Assembly: GCF_019392195.1 (NCBI RefSeq)
Contig: NZ_JAHXKI010000002.1
Span: 558,001 to 622,000 of the forward strand
DNA from: Marinobacter sp. F4206
GTDB taxonomy: Bacteria > Pseudomonadota > Gammaproteobacteria > Pseudomonadales > Oleiphilaceae
Length of the DNA: 64,000 bases
Direction of reading: 5' to 3'
Shown here: positions 45,318 through 54,431 of the stretch, piece by piece
Numbering within the stretch: position 1 is the first letter of the stretch
Layout: every line of letters starts with the position of its first letter
The notes under the pieces: model-generated
What the model was told of the DNA's origin: nothing
Database searches by the model: none
Seen by the model: the letters and a program-made list of their open reading frames with translations, nothing else
Program-made: the position numbers and the translations under genes

Positions 45318-47000
45318 TCAGAATTCCCAGACCACTTTCTTCTTCTGACCGAACCACTCGTCCATTTTCCGGGTGTAGAAGTCTTCGATCACATTGCGCT
45401 TGATCTTCATGGTCGGCGTCAACATGCCGTTTTCCATGGTCCAGGGCTCCTTGACCACCACCACAAACGCCAGCTTCTCGTGGGCTTCGCAATCCGCGTT
45501 CACCGCATCCAGTTCCCGGGCGAGCTCTCCCTCCAGTTCCAGGCGATCCCCGCCCGACAGTAATTCGTCCCGGGCTTCTTCGGAGAGCAACACCATCAGG
45601 CAGGGCTGTGGCTGATTGGCTCCGGCCACGCAAACCACCTCCGCCTTCGGGTGATTGAACCGGCTTTCAATCGGGACCGGGACCACGTATTTGCCTTTAG
45701 AGGTCTTGAACAGGTCTTTCACCCGCCCGGTAATCCGGAGACAGCCATCGCTGTCGATCTCGCCCATGTCGCCGGTCTTCAGGAAGCCATCATCGGTGAC
45801 GTCTTCCCGGGTTTTTTCCTCGTTCTTGAAATAGCCCAGCATCTGCCCGGGGCTCTTTACCTGAACCTCTCCGCCCTCGGCGATACGATGCTCGACCCCG
45901 GGATTGGCATTCCCCACGGTTCCTACCTTGGCCTGCCCCGGTCGGTTGGCGTGGGAATATCCGAAGTTTTCGGACATGCCGTACACCTCGAGCAATTCCA
46001 GCCCCAGGTTTCGGTACCAGCCTATGATCTCGGCGGACAAAGGCGCGGCACCGGTCAGGGCAGCACGACAATGGTCCAGACCGAGCTGCTTCAACACCTT
46101 CTTTTTCACCAGTGAGCGTACGACCGGGATACTGAACAGGAGCTTCTGTTTCCGGGGCGGCAGTTTGGCATTCACCCCCAGGTAGAATTTCATCCACAGG
46201 CGGGGTACCGAGAAAAACAGCGTCGGGCGCGCCCGCTGGAGATCTTCCTGAAAGGTCTCCAGGGAGTTGGCAAAATACAAATGGAAACCGTAATAGAGTG
46301 ACTGGGTCTCCACCGCCGCACGCTCCGCCACGTGTGCCAGCGGCAGATAGGACAGCATGCGTTCGTCGGCGGACACGGGGAATAGCTGCTGCAGGCCGTC
46401 AGCCACCGAAATCATGGTCCGGAAGCTGTGCATGACGCCTTTGGGCCGGCCGGTGCTGCCGGAGGTGTAGACCAGGGTTGCCAGTGCATCGGGGTCCGGC
46501 AATTTGGGCTCAGCCGGTTCATTCTGCGCAACAAGGTCAACCCACTTGGGCGTATCGTCCCGGGGCGACATCGGCAGGGAGATGATCGGCAGGTCGACAG
46601 GGACATGGTCCTTGATGTCATTCCAGCCATCGGCGGTTCCGTCCAGCTTTCCAAGGAACATCAGTTTGGCTTCGCTGTGATCGAGCACGTAAGCGGCTGT
46701 CTCGCCATTCAGGGTCGGGTACAGCGGCACCGACACATGCCCGGCGGCCCAGATCGCAAGATCCGCAAGAATCCAGTGCGCGCTGTTCTTGCCCAGTATG
46801 GCAATGTTGCTGCGCTCCGGAAGGTTCAGGCTGTTCAGGTGCGCCGCTACCCGGGATACCTGATCGGCGGCGTCCTTCCAGGTAATCTCCTCGACCCGAC
46901 CGTCGCTGAACGGCTGCGTCAGATAGACCTTGTCAGGGGTGTTTTCGGCCCAGTAGTAAAGGCAATGCAGGGATGTCTGCTTTCGAGGATCGACTGCCAT
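45318..47000 (-). CDS. Long-chain fatty acid--CoA ligase (FadD15/FACS type)
   Basis: A 560-residue AMP-forming acyl-CoA synthetase of the large FACS class: LVYTSGSTGRPKGVMHS (ATP loop), YLPLAHVAERAAVE, EVYGMSENFGYSHANRPG, GFLKTGDMGEIDSDG with the conserved Asp, and ITGRVKDLFKTSKGKYV. The last segment, found in eukaryote-like long-chain ligases, makes C16-C18 substrates likely. I chose the ATG at 47000 because GGAGCCAGGA precedes it. An in-frame ATG at 47054 lacks such a site. It should act at the inner membrane face to activate fatty acids. Confidence 0.88.
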   Translation of the reverse strand: MAVDPRKQTSLHCLYYWAENTPDKVYLTQPFSDGRVEEITWKDAADQVSRVAAHLNSLNLPERSNIAILGKNSAHWILADLAIWAAGHVSVPLYPTLNGETAAYVLDHSEAKLMFLGKLDGTADGWNDIKDHVPVDLPIISLPMSPRDDTPKWVDLVAQNEPAEPKLPDPDALATLVYTSGSTGRPKGVMHSFRTMISVADGLQQLFPVSADERMLSYLPLAHVAERAAVETQSLYYGFHLYFANSLETFQEDLQRARPTLFFSVPRLWMKFYLGVNAKLPPRKQKLLFSIPVVRSLVKKKVLKQLGLDHCRAALTGAAPLSAEIIGWYRNLGLELLEVYGMSENFGYSHANRPGQAKVGTVGNANPGVEHRIAEGGEVQVKSPGQMLGYFKNEEKTREDVTDDGFLKTGDMGEIDSDGCLRITGRVKDLFKTSKGKYVVPVPIESRFNHPKAEVVCVAGANQPQPCLMVLLSEEARDELLSGGDRLELEGELARELDAVNADCEAHEKLAFVVVVKEPWTMENGMLTPTMKIKRNVIEDFYTRKMDEWFGQKKKVVWEF

Positions 47001-47221
47001 TCCTGGCTCCTTGTTGTTGTTATCGCTCAATGGTTTTGTTGTTTTCGCTGCCATTCATAGTAGCCGCATTTCACAATCGCTCAATAGCTACAACGTTCGG
47101 ACCGGGTAGCGAAAGTCACCAACAATGAGCATTAGTTCACAAAATTATCCGTGACAAGCTCCGGCCTTGGTCTAGAGTGACTGCTGAAGCGTATCGGTTC
47201 TCACCACTGTAGGAGGTGACC

Positions 47222-47329
47222 ATGAAGACATCGTCTCGCTCGTTCCTGATTTTCCCCGCCTGGGGCGTCATCCTGATGGGCTCCGGTGCCTTTCTTTACT
47301 GTGCCTACGCGGGCCTTCTCGGCACCTGA
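47222..47329 (+). CDS. Small single-span membrane protein (35 aa)
   Basis: A 35-codon ORF with a near-perfect AGGAGGTGACC ribosome binding site. The product starts MKTSSRSFLIFPAWGV and has one long hydrophobic stretch to the end (ILMGSGAFLYCAYAGLLG). Basic and polar residues are only at the start, so it would insert with the N-terminus in the cytoplasm. It lies between two unrelated genes. The sequence resembles no small protein I can name. The ribosome site is one of the strongest in the window. Confidence 0.6.
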   Translation: MKTSSRSFLIFPAWGVILMGSGAFLYCAYAGLLGT

Positions 47330-47423
47330 TCCGACGGAACTGGCCCCAACAGACTGATCACCGATCTGGCACAGGTCGCATCCTGCTGTAAACTGCGCTT
47401 TTCCGAGAATGGATGCCTCTTAC

Positions 47424-48338
47424 ATGTCAGATCTTGTGCTGTTCCACTACCCCATGTCGCCCTTTTCCGAAAAAATACGGGCCATGTTGGGCTACGCGAA
47501 CCTATCCTGGTTCTCTGTCAAAGTCAGTGAGATGCCGCCTCGCCCGGAGCTCAACGTCCTTGCCGGTGGCTATCGCAAAATCCCGGTTGCGCAACTGGGC
47601 GCTGATATCTTCTGTGACACCCGTACCATCGCCGCCGAAATTGCCCGGCTGGCTGACACGCCCGAGCTGATTCTGGACCAGCAACCCGACGACGTTCAGG
47701 CCTTCGTCGAGACGGTGGATCTGGACATCTTCATGGCGTGCGTGATCGCCGCCAGTGACGGACGGCTGCTGCGCAAGCTGATTCGTGAAACTTCTCTGAT
47801 CCACGCCTTTCGGTTTCTGAAGGACCGCATCAGCATGGGCAAACAATCCCGGATCAAAGCCGTCCGGGGCGCCGAGGCCAAGGACAAGGTTATCGCCCAC
47901 ATCGCAGACCTGGAACGCCGGCTGGATCAGGATTTCCTCTTCGGCACCCAGCCTTGCATCGCCGACTTCTCGGCCTACCACGGGCTGTGGTTTGTGTGTG
48001 AGCTGGCCGGCAAACCGTGGCTCCGGGATTACCCGAAGGTTGCCTCGTGGATGTCCCGCATGAAGGCCTTCGGCCACGGCACCTCCAGGGACCTTTCATC
48101 GGATGAGGCTATAGAGCGGGCGCGCACATCCGAGCCAAGGGAGCTGCCAACGGGAGCCGATAACGACTTGCTGGGCAGCACGGTCAGCGTGGCGCCAACA
48201 GATTATGGCCGCGACCCGGTCACCGGGACGCTGGTCCATGCCGGCGCGCACGAGGCCATCCTTGCCCGCGAGGTACCGGAGGCGGGGCGGTTGCATGTGC
48301 ATTTCCCCAAACAGGGATTCTTTATCAAACCGGCGTAA
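47424..48338 (+). CDS. Glutathione S-transferase family protein
   Basis: A 304-residue protein with an N-terminal thioredoxin-like GST domain (LFHYPMSPFSEKIRAMLGYA, then the glutathione contact KIPVAQLGADIFCDTRTIAA) and a helical C-terminal domain (DFSAYHGLWFV), plus ~80 residues beyond the usual GST length. No catalytic Cys at the CxxC position, but a serine (SPFS), as in many Ser-type GSTs. Substrate unknown. The ATG at 47424 starts the known motif. An ATG at 47409 is in frame. The gene is convergent with the Lrp regulator. Confidence 0.82.
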   Translation: MSDLVLFHYPMSPFSEKIRAMLGYANLSWFSVKVSEMPPRPELNVLAGGYRKIPVAQLGADIFCDTRTIAAEIARLADTPELILDQQPDDVQAFVETVDLDIFMACVIAASDGRLLRKLIRETSLIHAFRFLKDRISMGKQSRIKAVRGAEAKDKVIAHIADLERRLDQDFLFGTQPCIADFSAYHGLWFVCELAGKPWLRDYPKVASWMSRMKAFGHGTSRDLSSDEAIERARTSEPRELPTGADNDLLGSTVSVAPTDYGRDPVTGTLVHAGAHEAILAREVPEAGRLHVHFPKQGFFIKPA

Positions 48339-48340
48339 CC

Positions 48341-48769
48341 TTAGCGCCGGAAACGGGTCTCCAGCACCACCGCCGAATTGGTGCGCTCCACCCCTTCCAG
48401 ATTGCCGATGTCATCCAGAACCGCACTCAGTTCTTCCAGGGACTGGGCCTGGACGATGGCAATCAGATCGTACTCGCCGCTGACGGAAAACAGTTGCGCT
48501 ACCTGGGTGATCCCCTCCAATGCAGCGTTGGTTCGGGCGGTCAGTTTCTGCAACACCTTGATCGACACGTGCGCCTCCACCTGGTTGGCCGAAAACTCCC
48601 CTCCCAACAGCACCGAATAGCCGCGAATAACGCCACTGGCCTCCAGCCGGGCAATGCGGTTCTGCACCGTGGATCTCGAGACATGCAGGGTGCTGGCGAG
48701 GTCGGTGATGCTGGCGCGGGCGTTCTGACGCAGCAGCATCAGCAGCTTCTGGTCCTGTTTTCCTATCAT
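48341..48769 (-). CDS. Lrp/AsnC-family transcriptional regulator
   Basis: A 142-residue regulator with an N-terminal helix-turn-helix (SITDLASTLHVSRSTVQNRI) and a C-terminal RAM domain (AHVSIKVLQKLTARTNAAL, FSVSGEYDLIAIVQA). Lrp-like proteins usually bind an amino acid. It diverges from astA, so arginine or a related amino acid is a reasonable effector guess. The stop is two bases after the GST stop on the other strand. Confidence 0.9.
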   Translation of the reverse strand: MIGKQDQKLLMLLRQNARASITDLASTLHVSRSTVQNRIARLEASGVIRGYSVLLGGEFSANQVEAHVSIKVLQKLTARTNAALEGITQVAQLFSVSGEYDLIAIVQAQSLEELSAVLDDIGNLEGVERTNSAVVLETRFRR

Positions 48770-48885
48770 TCCGTCAACTCAATTGATCACTTTGCCACTA
48801 GCTTAACTCACATCGGTCATTTTGCATCTGCAAATCGACAGATCTACTGGTCATACTGTGCCAAAACCATTTCAGGATGTTGGTT

Positions 48886-50001
48886 ATGATCATTCGCCCG
48901 ATTGCGCACACCGATCTGGATACGCTGTACCAGATTGCCATTGAGTCCGGACCGGGGTTCACCTCCCTGATGCCGGATCGCGATGCACTTGCGCACAAGA
49001 TTGAGCACTCCATTGTCAGTTTCCAGCGCGCAGTGACCGCGCCCGGTGACGAGCACTACCTGTTCGTGCTGGAGGACGAGGAAACCGGGGAGATCATGGG
49101 CACGACCGGCATCGAGGCCTCCGCCGGGCATACCCGGCCGCTCTATCATTTCCATCGCAATACCGTCACCCACCATTCCCGCGATCTCGGTCTGCGCCGG
49201 AGTGTGGAGACCCTGACCCGCTGCAACCACTATTCCGGCTGTTCCGAGATCTGCTCGCTCTACCTGCGACCGGAGTTTCGCCGCGCCAACGCGGGCAAGC
49301 TCTTGTCCCGTGTCCGTTTCCTGTTCATGGCCTTGCACCCCGAACGTTTCTCCGACACCGTAATTGCCGAAATGCGTGGGGTGTCAGACGCCTCTGGCCA
49401 GTCGCCGTTCTGGGATTGGCTGAAAGCACACTTTGTGGACATGGAGTTCGCCTCTGCCACCAGCCTGGTCGGCTCCGGCTACACCGACTTCATCGAAGAG
49501 CTCCTGCCCGCGCATCCCCTTTACACCTGCCTGATGAGCCCGGAGGCCAGAGCCGTCATCAGTCAGGTCCACCAGCACACCCGACCGGCGCTGCACATGC
49601 TTGAGGCCGAAGGCTTTCACCACAAGGGATTGGTTGATCTGTTCGACGCCGGCCCAACGGTGGAGTGTCCGCTTTCCGAAATCCGCAGCGTTCGGGAGTC
49701 CCGGACCTGGCGGATCGAAGTGGACGAAAGTCCGGCAACCCAGTTTCAGAAACGAACCCGTGAACAGATTGCCACGCCGCTGCTCATCACCAATACTGGA
49801 ACAGCGGGATTCCGGGCCACGGTGGTGACCGACGCGGAAAGCCGGCCCGGCGCCAACACCCTTTGCCTGAATCCGAATTTGGCTAACGAACTGGGCCTTG
49901 AGCGGGGCGGCGCCTGCCTCGCCCTGCCCCTGGCCAGCCCGCTGCGTAATGCAACGGCAGACCTCAACCCACCTCGTCCGGAGATGAATTATGCACACTG
50001 A
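48886..50001 (+). CDS. astA: Arginine N-succinyltransferase
   Basis: A 371-residue AstA enzyme, first step of the arginine succinyltransferase pathway (succinyl-CoA plus L-arginine). Family motifs are MIIRPIAHTDLDTLYQIA, YLRPEFRRANAGKLLSRVRFL (in pieces), WDWLKAHFVDMEF, and HMLEAEGFHHKGLVDLFDAGP (in pieces). The start at 48886 gives the expected MIIRP beginning. An ATG at 48877 is three codons upstream. The other ast genes (astB, astC, astD) are not in the window. The gene overlaps the DUF1338 gene by 11 bases. Confidence 0.92.
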   Translation: MIIRPIAHTDLDTLYQIAIESGPGFTSLMPDRDALAHKIEHSIVSFQRAVTAPGDEHYLFVLEDEETGEIMGTTGIEASAGHTRPLYHFHRNTVTHHSRDLGLRRSVETLTRCNHYSGCSEICSLYLRPEFRRANAGKLLSRVRFLFMALHPERFSDTVIAEMRGVSDASGQSPFWDWLKAHFVDMEFASATSLVGSGYTDFIEELLPAHPLYTCLMSPEARAVISQVHQHTRPALHMLEAEGFHHKGLVDLFDAGPTVECPLSEIRSVRESRTWRIEVDESPATQFQKRTREQIATPLLITNTGTAGFRATVVTDAESRPGANTLCLNPNLANELGLERGGACLALPLASPLRNATADLNPPRPEMNYAH

Positions 50002-50797
50002 CCGCGCTTCCCTGTTTCAACAACTCTGGCAGAGCTATCGGGAGGTCACACCCTCGGCGGAGGAAATCCACCGAATCCTGGGGGCCGAAGAAGGTCAGGC
50101 CATCGTTAACGATCATATCGCTCTGCGCACCTTCAACCTGCCACCGGTCGGGCTCAATGCCCTTGCACAACACTTTCTGACCCTCGGCTACCGCCAGGGC
50201 GGCGAGTACCATTTTGAAGCCAAGAAGCTCTACGCCCGACACTATGAGCATCCGGACCCGGATGCGCCGAAGGTGTTCATTTCCGAGCTGCTGGTCGAGC
50301 AGTGTTCACCGGAACTGCAGTCAATCGTCAAGGACCTGGTCGCACAGGTCTCCCCTGATAGTGTGACTGCGGATAACTTCCTGTATTCGGGCCGACACTG
50401 GGAGGTGGATTACCAGACCTACCGGACCCTGCTGGAAGAGAGCGAATACGCCGCCTGGATGGCGGCCTGGGGCTATCGCGCCAACCACTTTACCGTCAGC
50501 ATCAACCATCTCACACAGTTCCACACCGTGCCCGAGATCAACCAGTTGCTGAAAGACCACGGCTATACGGTCAATGCCTCCGGTGGCGAGGTCAAGGGCT
50601 CACCGGACGACCTGCTGGAGCAGTCCTCCACCATGGCAGACCGGATGCCGGTTCGCTTCTCGGATCGCGAGGAAACCGTACCCAGCTGCTTCTACGAATT
50701 TGCGCTGCGCTACCCCAAACCGGATGGCACGCTGTACAGCGGCTTCGTCGCTGCCTCCGCCGACAAGATCTTCGAGAGCACCAACGCGGCCGGCTGA
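49991..50797 (+). CDS. DUF1338 (2-oxoadipate dioxygenase/decarboxylase-like) protein
   Basis: A 268-residue protein of the short DUF1338 family. The conserved His/Glu metal-binding residues are likely in NDHIALRTFNLP, EYHFEAKKLYARHYEHPD and SCFYEFALRYP. Larger members convert 2-oxoadipate to 2-hydroxyglutarate in lysine degradation (HglS). Whether the short form has that activity is not shown. It overlaps astA by 11 bases, so the two are translationally coupled, suggesting a joint role in amino acid breakdown. Confidence 0.8.
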   Translation: MHTDRASLFQQLWQSYREVTPSAEEIHRILGAEEGQAIVNDHIALRTFNLPPVGLNALAQHFLTLGYRQGGEYHFEAKKLYARHYEHPDPDAPKVFISELLVEQCSPELQSIVKDLVAQVSPDSVTADNFLYSGRHWEVDYQTYRTLLEESEYAAWMAAWGYRANHFTVSINHLTQFHTVPEINQLLKDHGYTVNASGGEVKGSPDDLLEQSSTMADRMPVRFSDREETVPSCFYEFALRYPKPDGTLYSGFVAASADKIFESTNAAG

Positions 50798-50822
50798 GCC
50801 CGGAGCAAGGCAGCAGGGGAGG

Positions 50823-51479
50823 TCAGGACCACCCCTGTTCGCCGAGCAAAGGTACGAACCTGACATCACCCAGGTTGTCACTGCGGAATTCGGTGTCCGA
50901 CACCCGGGTAATCCGCTGCAATGACTGCACCGTGTGCACCGATCCCACCGGTATCACCAGATGGCCACCGACACTGAGCTGCTGCTTCAGGGCTTCCGGC
51001 ACGGCAGGCGCGCCCGCCGCCACACAGATGCCAGCAAAAGGCGCCTGTTCGGGCCAGCCCAGGGTGCCGTCGCCACACCGCACCACCACATTATCGTAAC
51101 CCTCAGCGGACAGGGTTTTCGCCGCCGTCTCCGCCAGTTCCGGAACGCGCTCAATGCTGTAGACCCGGGCAGCAATCGATGCAAGCACGGCCGCCGCATA
51201 GCCCGAACCGGTGCCAATATCCAGCACCACTTCCCCGCCCGTCAGGTCCAGCGCATCGACCATCAGTGCAACGATGTAGGGCTGGGAAATGGTTTGCCCT
51301 GACCCGATGGGCAAGGGTCCGTCGTCGTAGGCGCAGTCGATCATGCTGCGGATCACGAACTTTTCCCTTGGCACCCGCCTCATCGCCTCGATGACCAACG
51401 GCGAAGAGATTCCCCGCCCAGCGATCTGATCCTCCACCATCCAGGCCCGGCGTGACGCAAAATCCTGCTGCTCGTTCAT
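50823..51479 (-). CDS. pcm: Protein-L-isoaspartate O-methyltransferase
   Basis: A 218-residue SAM-dependent methyltransferase that repairs isoaspartyl residues. Key motifs are IGSGQTISQPYIVALM (substrate loop) and VLDIGTGSGYAAAVLA (SAM), then YSIERVPELAETA. The ATG at 51479 has GAGGAGGGG upstream. The in-frame open region before it is not needed. Length matches the family. It is convergent with the astA-DUF1338 unit and diverges from the AbiTii-like gene by under 100 bp. Confidence 0.93.
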   Translation of the reverse strand: MNEQQDFASRRAWMVEDQIAGRGISSPLVIEAMRRVPREKFVIRSMIDCAYDDGPLPIGSGQTISQPYIVALMVDALDLTGGEVVLDIGTGSGYAAAVLASIAARVYSIERVPELAETAAKTLSAEGYDNVVVRCGDGTLGWPEQAPFAGICVAAGAPAVPEALKQQLSVGGHLVIPVGSVHTVQSLQRITRVSDTEFRSDNLGDVRFVPLLGEQGWS

Positions 51480-51573
51480 GGTGCCCCTCCTCCGCCGGCT
51501 CACTTACCGGCCGTTACAAATCGGTAACTTATTTACAACGGCGCCCAGGGCTGACCCTGTCTATTTTTTAGTC

Positions 51574-52335
51574 ATGGCTGACCGCAACGACAACCGTTGG
51601 GCGCCTCAAAACAACAACAATCAGGGCAGTCTGGACCCGATCAGCGGTTCCGCTGTCATGGAGGAGTATATGTCTGCATCCGTGAATCACCTCGAAGAGC
51701 GGACCCAGGATCCGTCCGAGCTGCTCGAAAACATCATGCCTTCCGCTATAACACTTGCGATGATGCTGCGCCACAAAAAAATGGCGACTTGGCTGCGGGC
51801 TGAATTCGATGGCTATCAGGACAGGGAACAGGCACCGCCATACCGGCGCGACCTGCCCGGCCACATTGTCGCCCGGTCACCCCAATATGGCTGGATTCCC
51901 GCCCCGGTCAACGATCAGCAGAAACAGGAATATGGCCACCTTGACCTGATCGAGGGCACCAAGGCCCTGGAAAAAATCTGCGTGAACAGCAAAAAAGGCG
52001 ATGGTAACCGGGTACTCCTCAACCGGGAGGACATGCTGGTTCTCCAGAACCAGATTAACCTCAGCGCCGAACTGGCGATCAACATCAGCCGCGATCAATA
52101 TTGCCGGTTGCTTCGGACCGTTCGGGGCTCGATCTACCTGTGGACCCGGGAACTGATGGCCAAGGGCCTGTCCGGCGAGCACAACCACTACAGCCCTGAC
52201 GAACGGGCCCTGGTGGCGGATCTGGATGACCCTGATCGGTTCTGGCGCAACGCGATGGACGAGCTGGACAATCTGCCGGTGGCGGACGTGAAACCAGCCG
52301 GTTTCTTCGAGCGGGTGTTCGGCCGGGCCAGTTAA
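51574..52335 (+). CDS. AbiTii-domain-like protein
   Basis: A 253-residue soluble protein. After a polar, Asn/Gln-rich start (RWAPQNNNNQGSLD) comes a helical region that matches the AbiTii N-terminal pattern: repeated hydrophobic helices (SAITLAMMLRHKKMATWLR), then EFDGYQDREQAPPYRRDLPG, and later CRLLRTVRGSIYLWTRELM, close to the typical end (VRxxxLDWxxxL) of the domain. AbiTii domains occur in abortive-infection and other defence-linked proteins. No toxic effector domain is fused. The start at 51574 is the first ATG after the upstream non-coding frame. The role here is unproven. Confidence 0.6.
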   Translation: MADRNDNRWAPQNNNNQGSLDPISGSAVMEEYMSASVNHLEERTQDPSELLENIMPSAITLAMMLRHKKMATWLRAEFDGYQDREQAPPYRRDLPGHIVARSPQYGWIPAPVNDQQKQEYGHLDLIEGTKALEKICVNSKKGDGNRVLLNREDMLVLQNQINLSAELAINISRDQYCRLLRTVRGSIYLWTRELMAKGLSGEHNHYSPDERALVADLDDPDRFWRNAMDELDNLPVADVKPAGFFERVFGRAS

Positions 52336-52348
52336 AAAGCCCGGCCCA

Positions 52349-53140
52349 TCAGCCGAGCACGCTGACCATACCGATGCTGCTGACAATCAGCAGCACGGTG
52401 CCCAGAACCCGGAAAAAGACCGGCGTTTCAGCCCGAAGAATACGGTCGTGGGCCCGGAGTCCGATGACGTGGCCCACGGCAGCGCAGGGCAGCAACCACA
52501 GGTGGTGGACCAGCTGGAGGTCCACGCCCGCCCAAACAAACGCCCCCATTTTGATGAGCACCAGAATAAACCAGAGCGCGAACAGCGTATCCCGGAGCTT
52601 TTCTTTCGGCAGGTGCTGTGCTGCAACGGCAATGATCAGGGGCGCCCCGATCAGAGACGTTCCGCTGATGTACCCCCCCACCATCAGGAACAGGGCGTCC
52701 ACCGTCTTGCTGCCACTGCGGAAAGGCTTGTTGATGATGTAAGACACCGAATACAGCGCCACGATCACGAAGATAATGGCGCTGAGAACATCGCCGGGCA
52801 TGGTGATCAGGCCAAACACTCCGATCAGCTTGGGTACGATCATGATGGCCAGAATGCGCCACAGATACTGCCAGTCCACCGTACTTTCAGCCACCACCGA
52901 CTCCCGCCCGGTGGATAGTGATGGCGACCGCTTGCGGTTGTTCATCCAGATCGTCAACGAAGAGAACACCAGAAGATGCACGGCGATTATTGGCAAAAAC
53001 ACCAGCGGCTCGTCCAACACCAGCAACAAGAACGGCAGCGACAGGACGGCACCACCGAAACCAAGACCGGAACGGACAAACCCGCTCCAGATGAAGATCA
53101 GCGCTATCAGCAGGTACTGAACGAGACTGAGATCAGACAT
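52349..53140 (-). CDS. TauE/SafE-family sulfite exporter-like permease
   Basis: A 263-residue permease with about eight helices and the TSUP-family pattern: FIWSGFVRSGLGFGGAVLSLP near the start (in pieces), then a cytoplasmic loop, then VGGYISGTSLIGAPLIIAV (second repeat), and LPCAAVGHVIGLRAHDRI. These carriers move sulfite, sulfoacetate or related organic anions. The substrate is unknown. The start at 53140 follows AAGGGA. It is convergent with the AbiTii-like gene. Confidence 0.85.
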   Translation of the reverse strand: MSDLSLVQYLLIALIFIWSGFVRSGLGFGGAVLSLPFLLLVLDEPLVFLPIIAVHLLVFSSLTIWMNNRKRSPSLSTGRESVVAESTVDWQYLWRILAIMIVPKLIGVFGLITMPGDVLSAIIFVIVALYSVSYIINKPFRSGSKTVDALFLMVGGYISGTSLIGAPLIIAVAAQHLPKEKLRDTLFALWFILVLIKMGAFVWAGVDLQLVHHLWLLPCAAVGHVIGLRAHDRILRAETPVFFRVLGTVLLIVSSIGMVSVLG

Positions 53141-53305
53141 AATTCCCTTGTGGCCGGATGAGTGGGCGGGCCAGAGTATACCCAACTTCGATTCGAACCG
53201 CTGGTGGCGGGAGAAACACGAAACCTTGCAGCAACCGCTTGCACGCCCGGGGAGTCAGGGGTAGCATGACCACTACTGTACATTTAAACAGTACTGGTAT
53301 CCCCT

Positions 53306-54367
53306 ATGAAAACCCGTGCAACCGGCCTCAATCCTCACAACCGCTTCCAGACAATTGTCACCGACCGTGACCTGGATGACGGCTGGCACCACGCGCCAGA
53401 GGACGACCTGAACCCGGACACCCTGGCCACCGAGGTTATCAACGAGACCGCGCGGTCCATCATCAGCCGCAACACCTCGCCGGACGTGCCCTTTGACCAG
53501 TCCATCAATCCATACCGGGGCTGTGAGCATGCCTGCATCTACTGCTTCGCACGCCCGACTCACGCTTACTGGGATATGTCGCCGGGCCTGGATTTCGAGA
53601 CCCGGCTAATCGCCAAACCCAACGCCGCCAGAAAACTCCGGGAGGAACTGGACAAACCCGGCTACCGGGTGTCCCCGATCGCACTCGGCGTAAACACGGA
53701 TGCCTACCAGCCGCTCGAGCGCACGCGCCGAATTACCCGCGAGCTGCTCGAAGTGCTTCTGGAATACCGCCACCCGGTCTCGATCATCACCAAGGGCGCC
53801 CTGATCCTCAGGGACCTGGACCTGCTGTCAGAACTCTCGGACCAGGGCCTGTGTTCCGTTCGCGTCAGCCTGACCACCCTCAGCAACGACCTGAAACGAC
53901 GGATGGAACCGCGGACAGCGGCCCCGGCCACCCGGTTGAAAATGATTGAGCGGCTCTCCGGAGCCGGCATCCCCACCGGCATTATTCTTGGACCGGTGAT
54001 ACCCTTTGTGAACGATCAGGAAATCGAGTCTATCCTGACTGCTGCCGCATCAGCGGGTGCGAGCCGCGCCAGCTGGATCATGTTGCGCCTGCCGCTGGAA
54101 CTGGACGAGCTCTTCCGGGACTGGTTGCAACGGCATTTTCCGCAGCGGGCGGAACACGTCATGAACCGGATCCGGGATTTGCGTGGTGGCAAGAGCTACG
54201 ATTCGACATTCGGGCGTCGAATGACCGGCACAGGGCCATACGCGGATTTGATTCGCCAGCGTTTTGCCCGGAAAGCGAGGCAGTTGGGTTTGAATCTGCA
54301 CGAGGCCGAACCGCTCAGGAACGACCTGTTCCGAAAACCCGCGGGGGAACAAATGGGGCTCTGGTAG
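53306..54367 (+). CDS. PA0069-family radical SAM protein
   Basis: A 353-residue radical SAM enzyme with the 4Fe-4S motif C-x3-C-x2-C in YRGCEHACIYCFARPTH. It belongs to the SplB-related branch of PA0069-type proteins, shown by NPYRGCEHAC, FARPTHAYWDMSPGLDFETR (in pieces), ALGVNTDAYQPLE and MEPRTAAPATRLKMIE. The substrate is unknown. Members have been suggested to act in DNA or nucleotide modification. It diverges from the TauE/SafE gene. The ribosome site is weak. Confidence 0.88.
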   Translation: MKTRATGLNPHNRFQTIVTDRDLDDGWHHAPEDDLNPDTLATEVINETARSIISRNTSPDVPFDQSINPYRGCEHACIYCFARPTHAYWDMSPGLDFETRLIAKPNAARKLREELDKPGYRVSPIALGVNTDAYQPLERTRRITRELLEVLLEYRHPVSIITKGALILRDLDLLSELSDQGLCSVRVSLTTLSNDLKRRMEPRTAAPATRLKMIERLSGAGIPTGIILGPVIPFVNDQEIESILTAAASAGASRASWIMLRLPLELDELFRDWLQRHFPQRAEHVMNRIRDLRGGKSYDSTFGRRMTGTGPYADLIRQRFARKARQLGLNLHEAEPLRNDLFRKPAGEQMGLW

Positions 54368-54431
54368 CGTCCAAACGTGAACCCGTTCAGAGGTAACCTG
54401 AGGGTGTTCAGGGAAGAACCGGAGAGACCGA

